DNA from: Nitrospirota bacterium
Lineage (GTDB): Bacteria > Nitrospirota_A > Leptospirillia > Leptospirillales > Leptospirillaceae
DNA length: 64,000 nt
Assembly: GCA_021844645.1 (NCBI GenBank)
Contig: JAKBTA010000001.1
Location: 1-64,000, forward strand
Reading direction: 5' to 3'
Shown here: positions 17,891 through 26,668 of the stretch, one piece after another
Position numbering within the stretch: position 1 is the stretch's first letter
How the letters are laid out: every line of letters begins with the position of its first letter
Program-made: the position numbers and the translations under genes
The notes under the pieces: generated by a model
Database searches by the model: none
What the model saw: only the letters and a program-made list of their open reading frames with translations
What the model was told of the DNA's origin: nothing

Positions 17891-18945
17891 GTGACAGGGA
17901 GATATTGAGACTTGTTTCAGATGGTCACATTCATTCGGGGCGCTATCAGCGCTTCGAAATCCAGCCGGCCTCTCTTGATTTGCGCCTGGGATCGATTGCC
18001 TACCGGGTAAGAAGCAGCTTCCTTCCCCAAGGAGAAACCGTCCAGAATCTTCTCCCGGAGATGACCCTGTATCAGATAGATCTCAATTCCCATCCCTATA
18101 TTGAGCCGGGAGCGATCTATATCATTCCGCTTGATGAATATCTCTCCCTTCCTTCTTCCATAGGAGGAAAGTCCAATCCCAAAAGCTCGACAGGCCGGAT
18201 TGATGTCTTTACCCGTGTCCTGACTGAAAGTGGACACCGTTTCGACGATGTTCCTTATGGGTATTCAGGGGCGCTCTATCTGGAGCTTTTTTCCCGCTCT
18301 TTCCCGTTGAGGATTTCTGCGGGACTTTGTCTTTCCCAGCTGAGGCTCTTTTCCTCAAGGGACATCCTGTCGGATGAGGATCTTTCCCTTCTTCACAAAA
18401 AGTATTCGCTCTATTCAGAGGAGTCGGAGGGGGGGCTTCAGGATGGGCTTGTCCTTGGTGTGGATCTGTCCGGAGGGGATGTTGTCGGCTACCGTGCCCG
18501 GAAAAGCTCCGGGATTCTTGACCTGTCGTCTCCACTCCCTCTTTCTCCGGAGGCATTTTGGGAACCTATCAAAACGCCCGCTGGTGGCTCCCTGATTCTG
18601 GAGCCTGAGGAATTTTATCTGTTTGCTTCACGTTCAAGGCTTAAAATCCCGAAAGATTACGCTGCCGAGATGCTGGAATTTGATGCTCAGTCGGGGGAGC
18701 TCAGGACACATTATGCGGGTTTTTTTGATCCTGGCTTTGGTTTTTCCGAGCAGGGTGCAAGGGCTGTCCTGGAGGTGAGACCTCATGATGTTCCCTTCAG
18801 GATCGTTGATGGCCAAAGAATCTTCAGGTTGCGCTACGAACGGATGAACCGCCCGCCGGACAAGATTTATGGTCAGGATATCGGCTCAAACTATAGTGCC
18901 CAGGGGTTAAAGCTAAGTAAATATTTCAGCGATTTTTCTTTTTGA
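17878..18945 (+). CDS. dcd: 2'-deoxycytidine 5'-triphosphate deaminase, long form
   Basis: Deaminates dCTP to dUTP for thymidylate supply. The 355 aa are about twice the length of E. coli Dcd and match the long, duplicated dUTPase-fold form. Family features are FEIQPASLDLRLG near residue 24, the SNPKSSTGRIDVFTRV nucleotide-binding segment near 103, and a second SLILEPEEFYLF half. The start is TTG at 17878 with GGAGG seven nt before it, inside the end of bluB; another TTG at 17887 is possible. Confidence 0.85.
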   Translation: MGTLSDREILRLVSDGHIHSGRYQRFEIQPASLDLRLGSIAYRVRSSFLPQGETVQNLLPEMTLYQIDLNSHPYIEPGAIYIIPLDEYLSLPSSIGGKSNPKSSTGRIDVFTRVLTESGHRFDDVPYGYSGALYLELFSRSFPLRISAGLCLSQLRLFSSRDILSDEDLSLLHKKYSLYSEESEGGLQDGLVLGVDLSGGDVVGYRARKSSGILDLSSPLPLSPEAFWEPIKTPAGGSLILEPEEFYLFASRSRLKIPKDYAAEMLEFDAQSGELRTHYAGFFDPGFGFSEQGARAVLEVRPHDVPFRIVDGQRIFRLRYERMNRPPDKIYGQDIGSNYSAQGLKLSKYFSDFSF

Positions 18946-18973
18946 GATTCCCTCCAGTTTTTTGATCGATCAA

Positions 18974-19003
18974 TTGACTTGGTGTTTGTATGACTCTTAG
19001 ACT
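18974..19003 (+). promoter_or_regulatory. Candidate promoter of the proteasome operon
   Basis: TTGACT (18974-18979), an 18-nt spacer and TAGACT (18998-19003), located 58 nt before the mpa start codon in the only sizeable gap upstream of the proteasome genes. A moderate match to sigma-70 boxes. Confidence 0.45.
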
Positions 19004-19060
19004 AAAACAGCATGGTTTCAGATCCCCTCTTCCTCCAGCTGACAGAAGGAGTCCTTTCCG

Positions 19061-20809
19061 ATGAGCGATCACGGTTCATTATCTCCGCCGAAGCATCAGC
19101 CACCATTCGACCAATCCTCTCCCCGCGAATCTTCGGAAAACGATGAGAAAAAGCGCATGGAGACACTGTTCCGTTCCATGATTGACGGGGTTGACCGAAT
19201 TGCCAAAAAGCTTGATGACCATGATGGGATTCGCAAGGATCTTTTCAGTTTCAAGAAAAATCTTTATGAAGCAGAAGTAGAGTGGGGGCGACTCCTGTCC
19301 GAACAGGAAAAGATGAATGAAGTCCTTGAAAAGGTCACCAGTCCAGCCTTCAGGATCGGAACGTTGATTGAAGTCATGGAAGATGGTTTTGTCTGGGTAT
19401 CCGTTGGAGGTGGAGATTATCATGCGGCTCTCGATCCCAGGATCGATCCCTCCACATGTCATCCCGGAATGAGAGTCCGACTGAATGAGGCCATGTCTCT
19501 TGTAGGTGTACTCGATGCGGATATGCATGGGCCAGTTACACGGGTCGAAAAAATTCTGCCGGATGGTCGTCTTGAGATTGGCCAGGACCGTGCAATGGGA
19601 AACGGAATGGGTTCGATGGTTCTTGGGCGAGGGGAGAAACTTCTGAATGAGCCGGTGGCTCCCGGTGATTCGGTTCGTCTTGACCCTTCATCAAGGCTTG
19701 CCCTCGAGAAAGTTTCTTCCCAGGACAGTCCTTATCTGATCAAGGAAGTTGCCGACATTTCCTGGTCTGATATCGGTGGGCAGAAGGAAGCACTTTCGGA
19801 GATCCAAAAGGCGATCCTGAATCCTGTTCTTCACCCGGATCTTTTTCAAAAATACCATTTCAAGTCTCCCAAGGGATTTCTTCTCTATGGTCCTCCGGGA
19901 TGCGGAAAGACGCTGATCGGGAAGGCAACGGCCAACTATATCGCAGGGGAGATGTCAAAAAAGGAAGGCAGGGAAATCAAGGGAACATTCTTTCATGTGA
20001 AGGGACCCGAGATTTTTAATATGTGGCTTGGGGAATCTGAACGTATTGTCAGGGAGCTTTTTGCGCAGGGCAGGGAGTCACGTTCAAGGGGCGAGTTTCC
20101 GGTTCTGTTTATCGATGAGGCGGAGGCAATTCTTGGGACGAGAAAGTCCTCAAGGGCATTTAATATACACAATACGATCGTCCCTATGTTTTGTGCCGAG
20201 ATGGATGGTTTATCCTCTCAAGCCGGATTTATGGTGATTCTTGCCACGAACCGTCCGGAAATCATTGATCCGGCAATCCTGCGTCCAGGGCGAATTGATC
20301 GCAAAATACGTGTTCTGCGTCCGAATAGGGAAGCAGCTTTTGAAATATTGTCCCTTGCTATTCCTCCTTCGATCCCAACGGTCAAGCAATCCACCGTTCT
20401 TGACGGAAAGCAAAGGGAAGAAATGCTCTCTGCTTTTCTTGACAGACTTTATGCCTCGAGCCAGGAAAATGCGGTCATGGATCTTTTCTTCCGCTCCGGT
20501 CGAAGGGAAACGCTCTATCGCAAGTCCTTCCTTTCCGGGGCAATTCTTGTGTCAATTTTTGACAGGGCCAAGGAGAAGGCTCTTTTACGCGAGCTGTCGA
20601 ATTCCGAAGAAGTTGCCGGAATCCAGGAAGAGGATTTGTGGGATTCGCTCTCCAAGGAGTTTGAGGAAGGGGATATTTTGCCGGATTCCGATGTTGCAAG
20701 AGATTGGCTGAATCTTCTGGATCTTCCTTCACGGGATGTCGTGGATATCAGGCGTATTCGCCCGGGAGAGAAGGAGCGTTCTTTTCTTGAACGCCGGCAG
20801 ATCGAATGA
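19061..20809 (+). CDS. mpa: Proteasome-activating AAA+ ATPase (Mpa/ARC)
   Basis: Unfolds pupylated proteins and feeds them to the 20S proteasome. Domain order in 582 aa: an N-terminal coiled coil (about 25-90) that in homologues binds Pup, interdomain OB folds (about 95-225), and the AAA+ module with Walker A GPPGCGKT (277-284), Walker B VLFIDEAEA (near 348) and ATNRPE. AAGGAG lies 8 nt before the ATG. The C-terminus ends ERRQIE and lacks the GQYL tail with penultimate Tyr used by mycobacterial Mpa to dock on the core. Its stop codon overlaps the dop start. Confidence 0.95.
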   Translation: MSDHGSLSPPKHQPPFDQSSPRESSENDEKKRMETLFRSMIDGVDRIAKKLDDHDGIRKDLFSFKKNLYEAEVEWGRLLSEQEKMNEVLEKVTSPAFRIGTLIEVMEDGFVWVSVGGGDYHAALDPRIDPSTCHPGMRVRLNEAMSLVGVLDADMHGPVTRVEKILPDGRLEIGQDRAMGNGMGSMVLGRGEKLLNEPVAPGDSVRLDPSSRLALEKVSSQDSPYLIKEVADISWSDIGGQKEALSEIQKAILNPVLHPDLFQKYHFKSPKGFLLYGPPGCGKTLIGKATANYIAGEMSKKEGREIKGTFFHVKGPEIFNMWLGESERIVRELFAQGRESRSRGEFPVLFIDEAEAILGTRKSSRAFNIHNTIVPMFCAEMDGLSSQAGFMVILATNRPEIIDPAILRPGRIDRKIRVLRPNREAAFEILSLAIPPSIPTVKQSTVLDGKQREEMLSAFLDRLYASSQENAVMDLFFRSGRRETLYRKSFLSGAILVSIFDRAKEKALLRELSNSEEVAGIQEEDLWDSLSKEFEEGDILPDSDVARDWLNLLDLPSRDVVDIRRIRPGEKERSFLERRQIE

Positions 20810-22326
20810 TGGATCCTTCTTTTCCTGTTATTGCCGGGATCGAGACGGAGTACGGGATTGTCCGGAGCGATATTGAGAATTCTGATCCTGTTATTGAGTC
20901 AATGGAGCTCATTCGGTCTTACGATGGTAGCGAGTCTTTAAAGTGGAACTACTCGGAGGAGGATCCTTCGATGGATGCGAGAGGGTTCCACGCCGAGGGA
21001 CTTGCCCAGGATATTGAGGAGCAAGAGTTTACCCGTTCCGATCATCAGCGTTTTTTTTCGTTCAGGGAGATGAAAAGCGACCGGATCCTTCGAAACGGAG
21101 CCCGATTTTACAACGATCACACTCACCCGGAATATTCAACACCTGAGTGCCACAGCCTTTTCGAGCTCCTTGCTCAGGACAGGGCGGGAATTCTGATCAT
21201 GAGGATGGCAAAGAAGAACCGTGAGAGCCGCCTGGGATCGGGTGGAAAAATTGCCCTGTACAGAAATAATACGGACTATCATGGACACAGCTATGGTTGT
21301 CATGAAAACTACCTTCTTCCCAGGGAGATCCCCTTTGAGAAGATTGTTTCCCATCTTCTCCCCTATCTGGTTGCCAGAACGATACTAATTGGTTCAGGAA
21401 AATATGCAACTGAGTCTTCTGAGCGGCCGGGAGAAATTCGCTATCAGATCTCCCAGAGAGCCGATTTCATGGAGGCATTGATTGGTGTGGACACAATGCA
21501 TAATCGTCCCCTGGTCAACAGTCGTGACGAGCCTCATGCCCAAACATCTTCCTACCGGAGGCTCCATCTGATTTCAGGTGATGCCAACATGTCCGAATGG
21601 CAGACAGCGATGAAAGTGGGAATGACAAAACTGGTTTTGAATTTGCTTCTAAGGGATATTTCGGTTTCAGGGGTTGCCATGTCTGATCCAGTTCAAGCAA
21701 TCAAGGAGATTTCCCGGAACCTCTATGATCAAAAGCCTGTCCCGATGAAAAATGGTGGCGAAATGTTCGCATCGGAAATCCTTGAGGCCTATCTTCATGT
21801 TTGTCAGAGCTTTTCCCCTAAGGACAAGGAGAGTTCCTGGGTCCTGGGAGAATGGGCATCGGCCCTGGAAGATTTCCGAAGGGATCCATCACTTTTGTCG
21901 GACAGGGTCGATTGGGTTGCAAAGAAAGAACTTTTCGACTCTTTCAGGCAAGAGCAGTCATTGGCCGCAAATGATCCATGGCTTCAAAGCCTGGACCTTG
22001 CCTACCATGACCTGGATCCCGAAGAAGGTCTGTTTTGGGAGATGGAGTCCGCCGGTTCCATTCGCCGGTTGACGAAGGATGAGGATGTTGTCAGAGCTCT
22101 GAGTGTTTCTCCCGGACAGGGGCGCCCCAGGATCCGGAGCGCGATCCTCTCCCATTTTGCGGAGAAGGTTTCGGAGGCTGGGTGGGAAAGGATAAGATTC
22201 CATGATGGGTCGGTTGTTGATCTTCCTCTTTTTCTCAGGGAGACTCCCGAACAAATGGATGTGCTTGAACAAAAGGTGATGGGACTTCTTCACCCAAGGG
22301 AACTTGTCGCCCTTTTTCAGCTTTAG
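20806..22326 (+). CDS. dop: Deamidase of Pup / depupylase
   Basis: Converts the C-terminal Gln of Pup to Glu and removes Pup from substrates. The 506-aa protein belongs to the glutamine-synthetase-like Pup ligase fold: AGIETEYGI (10-18), the catalytic-region motif FYNDHTHPEYSTPE with Asp104, and HENYLLPRE. Residues about 40-90 form an acidic insertion, as in the Dop loop, absent from the second homologue at 24150. Overlap with mpa and position before pup match the actinobacterial gene order. Assignment as Dop rather than PafA rests on the insertion and the order. Confidence 0.92.
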   Translation: MMDPSFPVIAGIETEYGIVRSDIENSDPVIESMELIRSYDGSESLKWNYSEEDPSMDARGFHAEGLAQDIEEQEFTRSDHQRFFSFREMKSDRILRNGARFYNDHTHPEYSTPECHSLFELLAQDRAGILIMRMAKKNRESRLGSGGKIALYRNNTDYHGHSYGCHENYLLPREIPFEKIVSHLLPYLVARTILIGSGKYATESSERPGEIRYQISQRADFMEALIGVDTMHNRPLVNSRDEPHAQTSSYRRLHLISGDANMSEWQTAMKVGMTKLVLNLLLRDISVSGVAMSDPVQAIKEISRNLYDQKPVPMKNGGEMFASEILEAYLHVCQSFSPKDKESSWVLGEWASALEDFRRDPSLLSDRVDWVAKKELFDSFRQEQSLAANDPWLQSLDLAYHDLDPEEGLFWEMESAGSIRRLTKDEDVVRALSVSPGQGRPRIRSAILSHFAEKVSEAGWERIRFHDGSVVDLPLFLRETPEQMDVLEQKVMGLLHPRELVALFQL

Positions 22327-22377
22327 AGGGAATGACTTCTCCAGTCCTTAACGTTTGACCAGTATGGAGGGTTCAAG

Positions 22378-22593
22378 ATGTTTACTGAAAAAACGCTGTC
22401 AGCACATTTTATCATTGCTTTTCCGGATCAACCCGTTTCTCCTGCTTCACCGGGAAGACGCGAGAACAAGCAGGAAGCTCCTGTTCCCAAAAAACCGGAA
22501 GGCGGTCGTGATGGCGTTGATCGTCTTCGCGAAAGGATGAAAAGGGTGGATCCCAATCAATCCGAGCGATATCGGCAAAGGACCGGCCAATGA
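22378..22593 (+). CDS. pup: Prokaryotic ubiquitin-like protein Pup
   Basis: The 71-aa tag protein lies between dop and prcB. The C-terminal region is charged and probably helical (GGRDGVDRLRERMKRVD), and the protein ends RYRQRTGQ: a C-terminal Gln, so Dop must deamidate it before PafA can ligate it. The usual Gly-Gly before the last residue is Thr-Gly here. The N-terminal 40 residues are Pro-rich and divergent. GGAGGG stands 5 nt before the ATG, and the stop codon overlaps the prcB start (ATGA). Confidence 0.92.
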   Translation: MFTEKTLSAHFIIAFPDQPVSPASPGRRENKQEAPVPKKPEGGRDGVDRLRERMKRVDPNQSERYRQRTGQ

Positions 22594-23393
22594 AAATAAC
22601 CGATTCCGTCAAGGGGGCATCCGGATCTTTTGTGGACCTTTTAAAGCAGCATCAGGGCGCTTCTCCAAATTTTTCAGTGGAGAGATCCTCCTCGGGAAAA
22701 GTGCCGGAGATTCAGGCGACAACGATTCTTGCCTTTCACTTTTCGTCCGGTGTTCTTGTTGCCGGTGACCGTCGGGCGACAGCCGGCAACAGGATTATGG
22801 CCAATCGTGTGGAGAAGGTTATTGAAATTGACGGGCGTTCTGTCCTTGCTATTTCAGGTTCGCCAGCTCAGGCCATCGAGATGGCAAGGGTTTTGGACCA
22901 CTCTTTTCGATACTATCGACGTTCTCAGCTTGACGAGATGTCCCTTGAGGGGCAATTAAGGCTTCTTGCCCAGCTTCTGAAGGAAAATCTCCCTATGGCA
23001 ATGAACGGAGTCGGTGGGGTCGTTCCCCTGTTCATTACCTTTGACCCGGAAACAAATGGTCCCAGAATTTATTTTTACGATATTCTTGGTGCCCATTTTG
23101 AAGGAACTCCTTTTGCAGTGGGGGGGTCCGGTTCTCTTGAAGTACAGGGCATCCTGAGATTTCTTGATCACTGGGGACTCCCTGGCGGGCTTTCCTCCCT
23201 ATCCAAAAAAGATGCGATCGTCCTCAGTCTGAGACTTCTTGAAACGGCATCCTATTTTGACTCCGCAACGGGAGGAGTTCAGTCGGGTGACAGGATTTAC
23301 CCTGTCATCAAGCTGGTGTCGGGTGACGGTCTTGAAACAGTGGGCGAGGACCTTTTAAAAGAGATTCTGGAAACGGAGGTTCATGGTGTTTGA
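22590..23393 (+). CDS. prcB: Proteasome subunit beta
   Basis: Catalytic subunit of the 20S core. The 267-aa precursor has a propeptide of 43 residues; cleavage before Thr44 (QA|TTILAF) would expose the N-terminal nucleophile. Other active-site features are AGDRRATAGN (Asp, Arg) and the lysine in RVEKVIEI. In Mycobacterium the residue before Thr1 is Gly; here it is Ala. It is coupled to pup by ATGA and overlaps prcA by 11 nt. Confidence 0.95.
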   Translation: MKITDSVKGASGSFVDLLKQHQGASPNFSVERSSSGKVPEIQATTILAFHFSSGVLVAGDRRATAGNRIMANRVEKVIEIDGRSVLAISGSPAQAIEMARVLDHSFRYYRRSQLDEMSLEGQLRLLAQLLKENLPMAMNGVGGVVPLFITFDPETNGPRIYFYDILGAHFEGTPFAVGGSGSLEVQGILRFLDHWGLPGGLSSLSKKDAIVLSLRLLETASYFDSATGGVQSGDRIYPVIKLVSGDGLETVGEDLLKEILETEVHGV

Positions 23394-24117
23394 TGAACCT
23401 TATCGTTGGGTTGATGCGATCAATCAGCGCAGGGACTACATCGAGGAGCAACTGAAACGTTCTTCGCCTGTTGTGGCCGTGTCTGTGGAGGAGGGCATTT
23501 TGCTGCTTTCTTTTTATCGCAGAACCTCAAAAATTTTTGAAATTTATGATCGCATGGCGATGGGTGCGATCGGACATCCTGCAGATATCGAGATGATCCG
23601 GATGGCCGCAATCAATACTTCTCATGTTGAAGGATTTACCAGGTCGTCAAGAGATGTCTCGATGAGGAGACTGACTATGTTTACCCTGTCTCCCAAGCTT
23701 AAATCCTCATTTGAGGATGTTATGTCTTCCCCATTGATTTACAGGGGGATTTTTGTTGAAGCAGGAGCTTCTCCACGGGAAGATCTTTTCTATGAACTCG
23801 ATTTCGATGGTCAGGTAAAGCCTTCTAAAATATCTGCCGTGATTTCAAACGGTGAGGATCTCTCGGATCGTATCAGGAAGATGCTGCCTTCAACTGTTCT
23901 GTCTGGAAAAGAGGCTCTTCCTGTATTGGTTGATGCGTGCGTTTCGGGAAGTCTGGACTTTGAAGAGGCAGGGATGGATGCAGATGGAAAAATTCTTGAT
24001 GAGGATCTCTACCGGCGCAAGAAAGAGCTTTTTCTGTCTGAAAGGGAGCCTGACATTCAGCTTCTGGATCGTCGAACCGGTTTGATGAGATCTCTTCCAT
24101 TGCCGAGTATGCCTTAA
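23383..24117 (+). CDS. prcA: Proteasome subunit alpha
   Basis: Forms the outer rings that gate the 20S core. The 244 aa show the Ntn-hydrolase fold without a propeptide or catalytic Thr: SSPVVAVSVEEGILLL, RTSKIFEIYDRMAMGAIG and HVEGFTRSSRDVS match bacterial PrcA. The C-terminal 40 residues are charged. It overlaps prcB and is followed by pafA after 32 nt. Confidence 0.94.
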   Translation: MVFDEPYRWVDAINQRRDYIEEQLKRSSPVVAVSVEEGILLLSFYRRTSKIFEIYDRMAMGAIGHPADIEMIRMAAINTSHVEGFTRSSRDVSMRRLTMFTLSPKLKSSFEDVMSSPLIYRGIFVEAGASPREDLFYELDFDGQVKPSKISAVISNGEDLSDRIRKMLPSTVLSGKEALPVLVDACVSGSLDFEEAGMDADGKILDEDLYRRKKELFLSEREPDIQLLDRRTGLMRSLPLPSMP

Positions 24118-24149
24118 TCACATCCATTCTCCGGAAGGAGGGTCTGCTC

Positions 24150-25595
24150 TTGCGCTCCATCATAGGACTTGAAACGGAATATGGAACCTTGTTGAACAGG
24201 GAGCCTGGTTCTGTAAGGGATCTTTTTCGACAGGAAGAGATTTTCCAGCGATTGAGGGACCATATCTTCCATACCCGGCGTCTTGGTGTGATCGATCAGC
24301 ATCAGCGGGCATATGATGAACCTGTCGGGAATGGTGGTTTTCTGAAAAATGGCGGAAGGCTTTATGTCGACATGGGGCATCTGGAGTATGCTTCTCCGGA
24401 AGCGCTTGATCTTCTGGATCTTGTTCTGGTCGACAGGGCTGGCGACCAAATTCTTCAGGACGCGATTAACGAGCTCGGTCTGACTTCGGAAATCTCCCTG
24501 ATTAAAAACAATATAGACCATCAGACACTTGCCACATTCGGTTCTCATGAGAATTATCTTGTCTCAAGGCAGTTTCCTTTTACGGAAAAGGGAATGGAGC
24601 CACTGGTGGCCTTTCTTGTAACAAGGCAGATCTTCACTGGAGCAGGACGGGTTGGTTCTGCCAATCTCAATGAAAGCATTATCACTTTTCCTCCAACGGA
24701 CAAGGTGGTTACTTTTCAGCTTTCCCAGAGAGCTGATTATGTTGTTAACAAGTTTTATCAATGGGTCCAGATGAACCGGTCGATTGTGAATACCCGCGAC
24801 GAGCCACTGGCTGATCCGGCCCTGTTTCGCCGAATGCATCTGTTGATGGGTGATTCAAACATGTCTCAATTTGCCACGGCGATGAAATTTGGAACGACCA
24901 GGCTCGCTCTTTCCCTCATTGAGGATGGTTTTGCTCCTGCAGTCGGGATTATTGATCCGGTTCGGGCCAACCATGCGATTTCCCATGACATATCGATGGG
25001 CTGGAGGGTGATGGACAATGATGGACAAATGTTGACGGCGACAGATTTGCAATGGATGTTCTTTGAGGCGGCGGACAGGAACTATCGTGGCAGGGATGAG
25101 GAAACGGACTGGGTTCTTTCAGAATGGGCTGAGCTCCTCTCCGACCTTGGCAAAAAAGATCCTTCAAAGGTTGCTGACCGCGTTGACTGGGCTGCAAAAT
25201 TTATTCTCCTGAATCAGTTCAGGGAAGAGGAAGGACTGGAGTGGGGAGATCCATGGCTTGAGAGCCTGGATCTTGAATATCACAACATTCATCCTGAAAA
25301 GGGGTTGTTTCGGATTCTCGAACAGGAGGGGAGACACCGGAGACTGATCTCCGACAGGCAAATTTCGGATGGTGTGAGCCGACCCCCAGACTTTACGAGA
25401 GCCTGCGGCCGCTCAATGGCGGTCAATCATATCCTCGAGGAAAATGATCTGTCCTATATTATCCAGTGGTTCGGGATCCAAGTAAATGAGGGCGAGGTAT
25501 TGTACATGCTTGATCCACTCAAGACCTACCACTGTGAGGTGGATCAGTATTTTTCCGATCCACCGGATGCAGAGGGAAGTTCTTTTGAAGCCTAG
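24150..25595 (+). CDS. pafA: Pup-protein ligase PafA
   Basis: Ligates the C-terminal Glu of Pup to substrate lysines with ATP. The 481 aa show SIIGLETEYGT at the N-terminus, the motif RLYVDMGHLEYASPE with the likely catalytic-base Asp74, and HENYLVSRQ. No Dop-type acidic insertion is present, which supports PafA over a second Dop. The start is TTG at 24150 behind GGAGGG. The stop codon overlaps the convergent dihydroorotate dehydrogenase-family gene by 4 nt. Confidence 0.93.
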   Translation: MRSIIGLETEYGTLLNREPGSVRDLFRQEEIFQRLRDHIFHTRRLGVIDQHQRAYDEPVGNGGFLKNGGRLYVDMGHLEYASPEALDLLDLVLVDRAGDQILQDAINELGLTSEISLIKNNIDHQTLATFGSHENYLVSRQFPFTEKGMEPLVAFLVTRQIFTGAGRVGSANLNESIITFPPTDKVVTFQLSQRADYVVNKFYQWVQMNRSIVNTRDEPLADPALFRRMHLLMGDSNMSQFATAMKFGTTRLALSLIEDGFAPAVGIIDPVRANHAISHDISMGWRVMDNDGQMLTATDLQWMFFEAADRNYRGRDEETDWVLSEWAELLSDLGKKDPSKVADRVDWAAKFILLNQFREEEGLEWGDPWLESLDLEYHNIHPEKGLFRILEQEGRHRRLISDRQISDGVSRPPDFTRACGRSMAVNHILEENDLSYIIQWFGIQVNEGEVLYMLDPLKTYHCEVDQYFSDPPDAEGSSFEA

Positions 25596-26668
25596 GAAAT
25601 ATCCCTCTGTTTTGTGACATAGGCAAGGTAGGGGTCCCACATGGCTCCTGTTGCTGACATCACAAAATCGGCCCCTTCGTTTATAAATAACTGGTAGTCA
25701 TCGGGGGTGTTGTAGCCGCCCACTCCGATAATGTCAACCTTCAAATTCCCTTTGTCAATCACTTTCCTGAGTATTCCAACTGTCTGTAACGCAAGATTTC
25801 TGATGCCGGCGCCGCAAAGGCCGGATCGTTCCCGGCCTGGCCCTGGGAGGGCAGGTTGCCCGTTGGAGTTGATGATTGTCCCGGAAACGGTATTGATTGC
25901 TCCGATTCCCTGGATATATGGGGCCGCTTTTTCCATCAGCATTTCCGCAAGGTCAGGGTTGGAGATCTGTCCGACCTTCATAATCAAAGGGGTCTCCCCA
26001 ATGGCTTCCCTGACCATGGAGAGAACCTTCATGCTCGACTCTGGACTCTGGTAGAGCTGCCCTTCTTTTCCCTTGACGTTCGGGCATGAGAAATTGACCT
26101 CGATAGCCATTGCGCCGGCTTCTTTTGCCATTTTGGCTGTTCGGGCAAAATCTTCAGGCATGGAGCAGTCGTTTTGTTCGATACCAACAACCGAGACGAC
26201 AAGAACCTGATTTTGTGCGAGCGAGTTGATCGATTCCCTGATGTCGGGGATCCAGACAGAAGGCGGCTGGCTGGGCATTCCAAAAGAATTTGTGATCGTT
26301 ACAGAGCTCATTGATTGAGGATGAAAGTCCAGGGTCGCAATGAGTGGGGATGCAAGATCTTCCATTTTGAACGGTCGATTGAATGGAACATAGAGACAGT
26401 TTGGGTTTTGATAGGAAGGATGACTATGGCTCCTGACGGTTTTATAGGTCAGGATGTCGAATCCCATTTTTGCGTAAAAGCCGATCCAGTCGGAGTTGAG
26501 GAGTGGTCCTGCCGGAATTCCTATCCTTGAACGGCAAGGTATCCCAAGAAATGAAACCAGCTGGTGTGTGCTTTGCAGTGGAGGAGGGGCAATTCCGAAG
26601 ACCGGTCCGTTTCGATAGTTTTCCTCATAAGAGATTCGAATGTCATAAACTGGAGGTGCGATCGACAA
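25592..26668 (-). CDS. Dihydroorotate dehydrogenase-family flavoprotein
   Basis: TIM-barrel FMN protein of the PyrD/PreA superfamily: IPAGPLLNSDWIGFYAKMG near the N-terminus, the VNFSCPNV motif near residue 190, LIMKVG, and the phosphate-binding IGVGGYNTPDD. No membrane-anchoring N-terminus is present. The TTG at 26668 is chosen because AAGGAG stands 6 nt before it; another TTG lies at 26689. The N-terminal third differs from ordinary PyrD and no partner (pyrK) is adjacent, so the substrate may not be dihydroorotate. It overlaps thrB by 26 nt. Confidence 0.75.
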   Translation of the reverse strand: MSIAPPVYDIRISYEENYRNGPVFGIAPPPLQSTHQLVSFLGIPCRSRIGIPAGPLLNSDWIGFYAKMGFDILTYKTVRSHSHPSYQNPNCLYVPFNRPFKMEDLASPLIATLDFHPQSMSSVTITNSFGMPSQPPSVWIPDIRESINSLAQNQVLVVSVVGIEQNDCSMPEDFARTAKMAKEAGAMAIEVNFSCPNVKGKEGQLYQSPESSMKVLSMVREAIGETPLIMKVGQISNPDLAEMLMEKAAPYIQGIGAINTVSGTIINSNGQPALPGPGRERSGLCGAGIRNLALQTVGILRKVIDKGNLKVDIIGVGGYNTPDDYQLFINEGADFVMSATGAMWDPYLAYVTKQRDIS

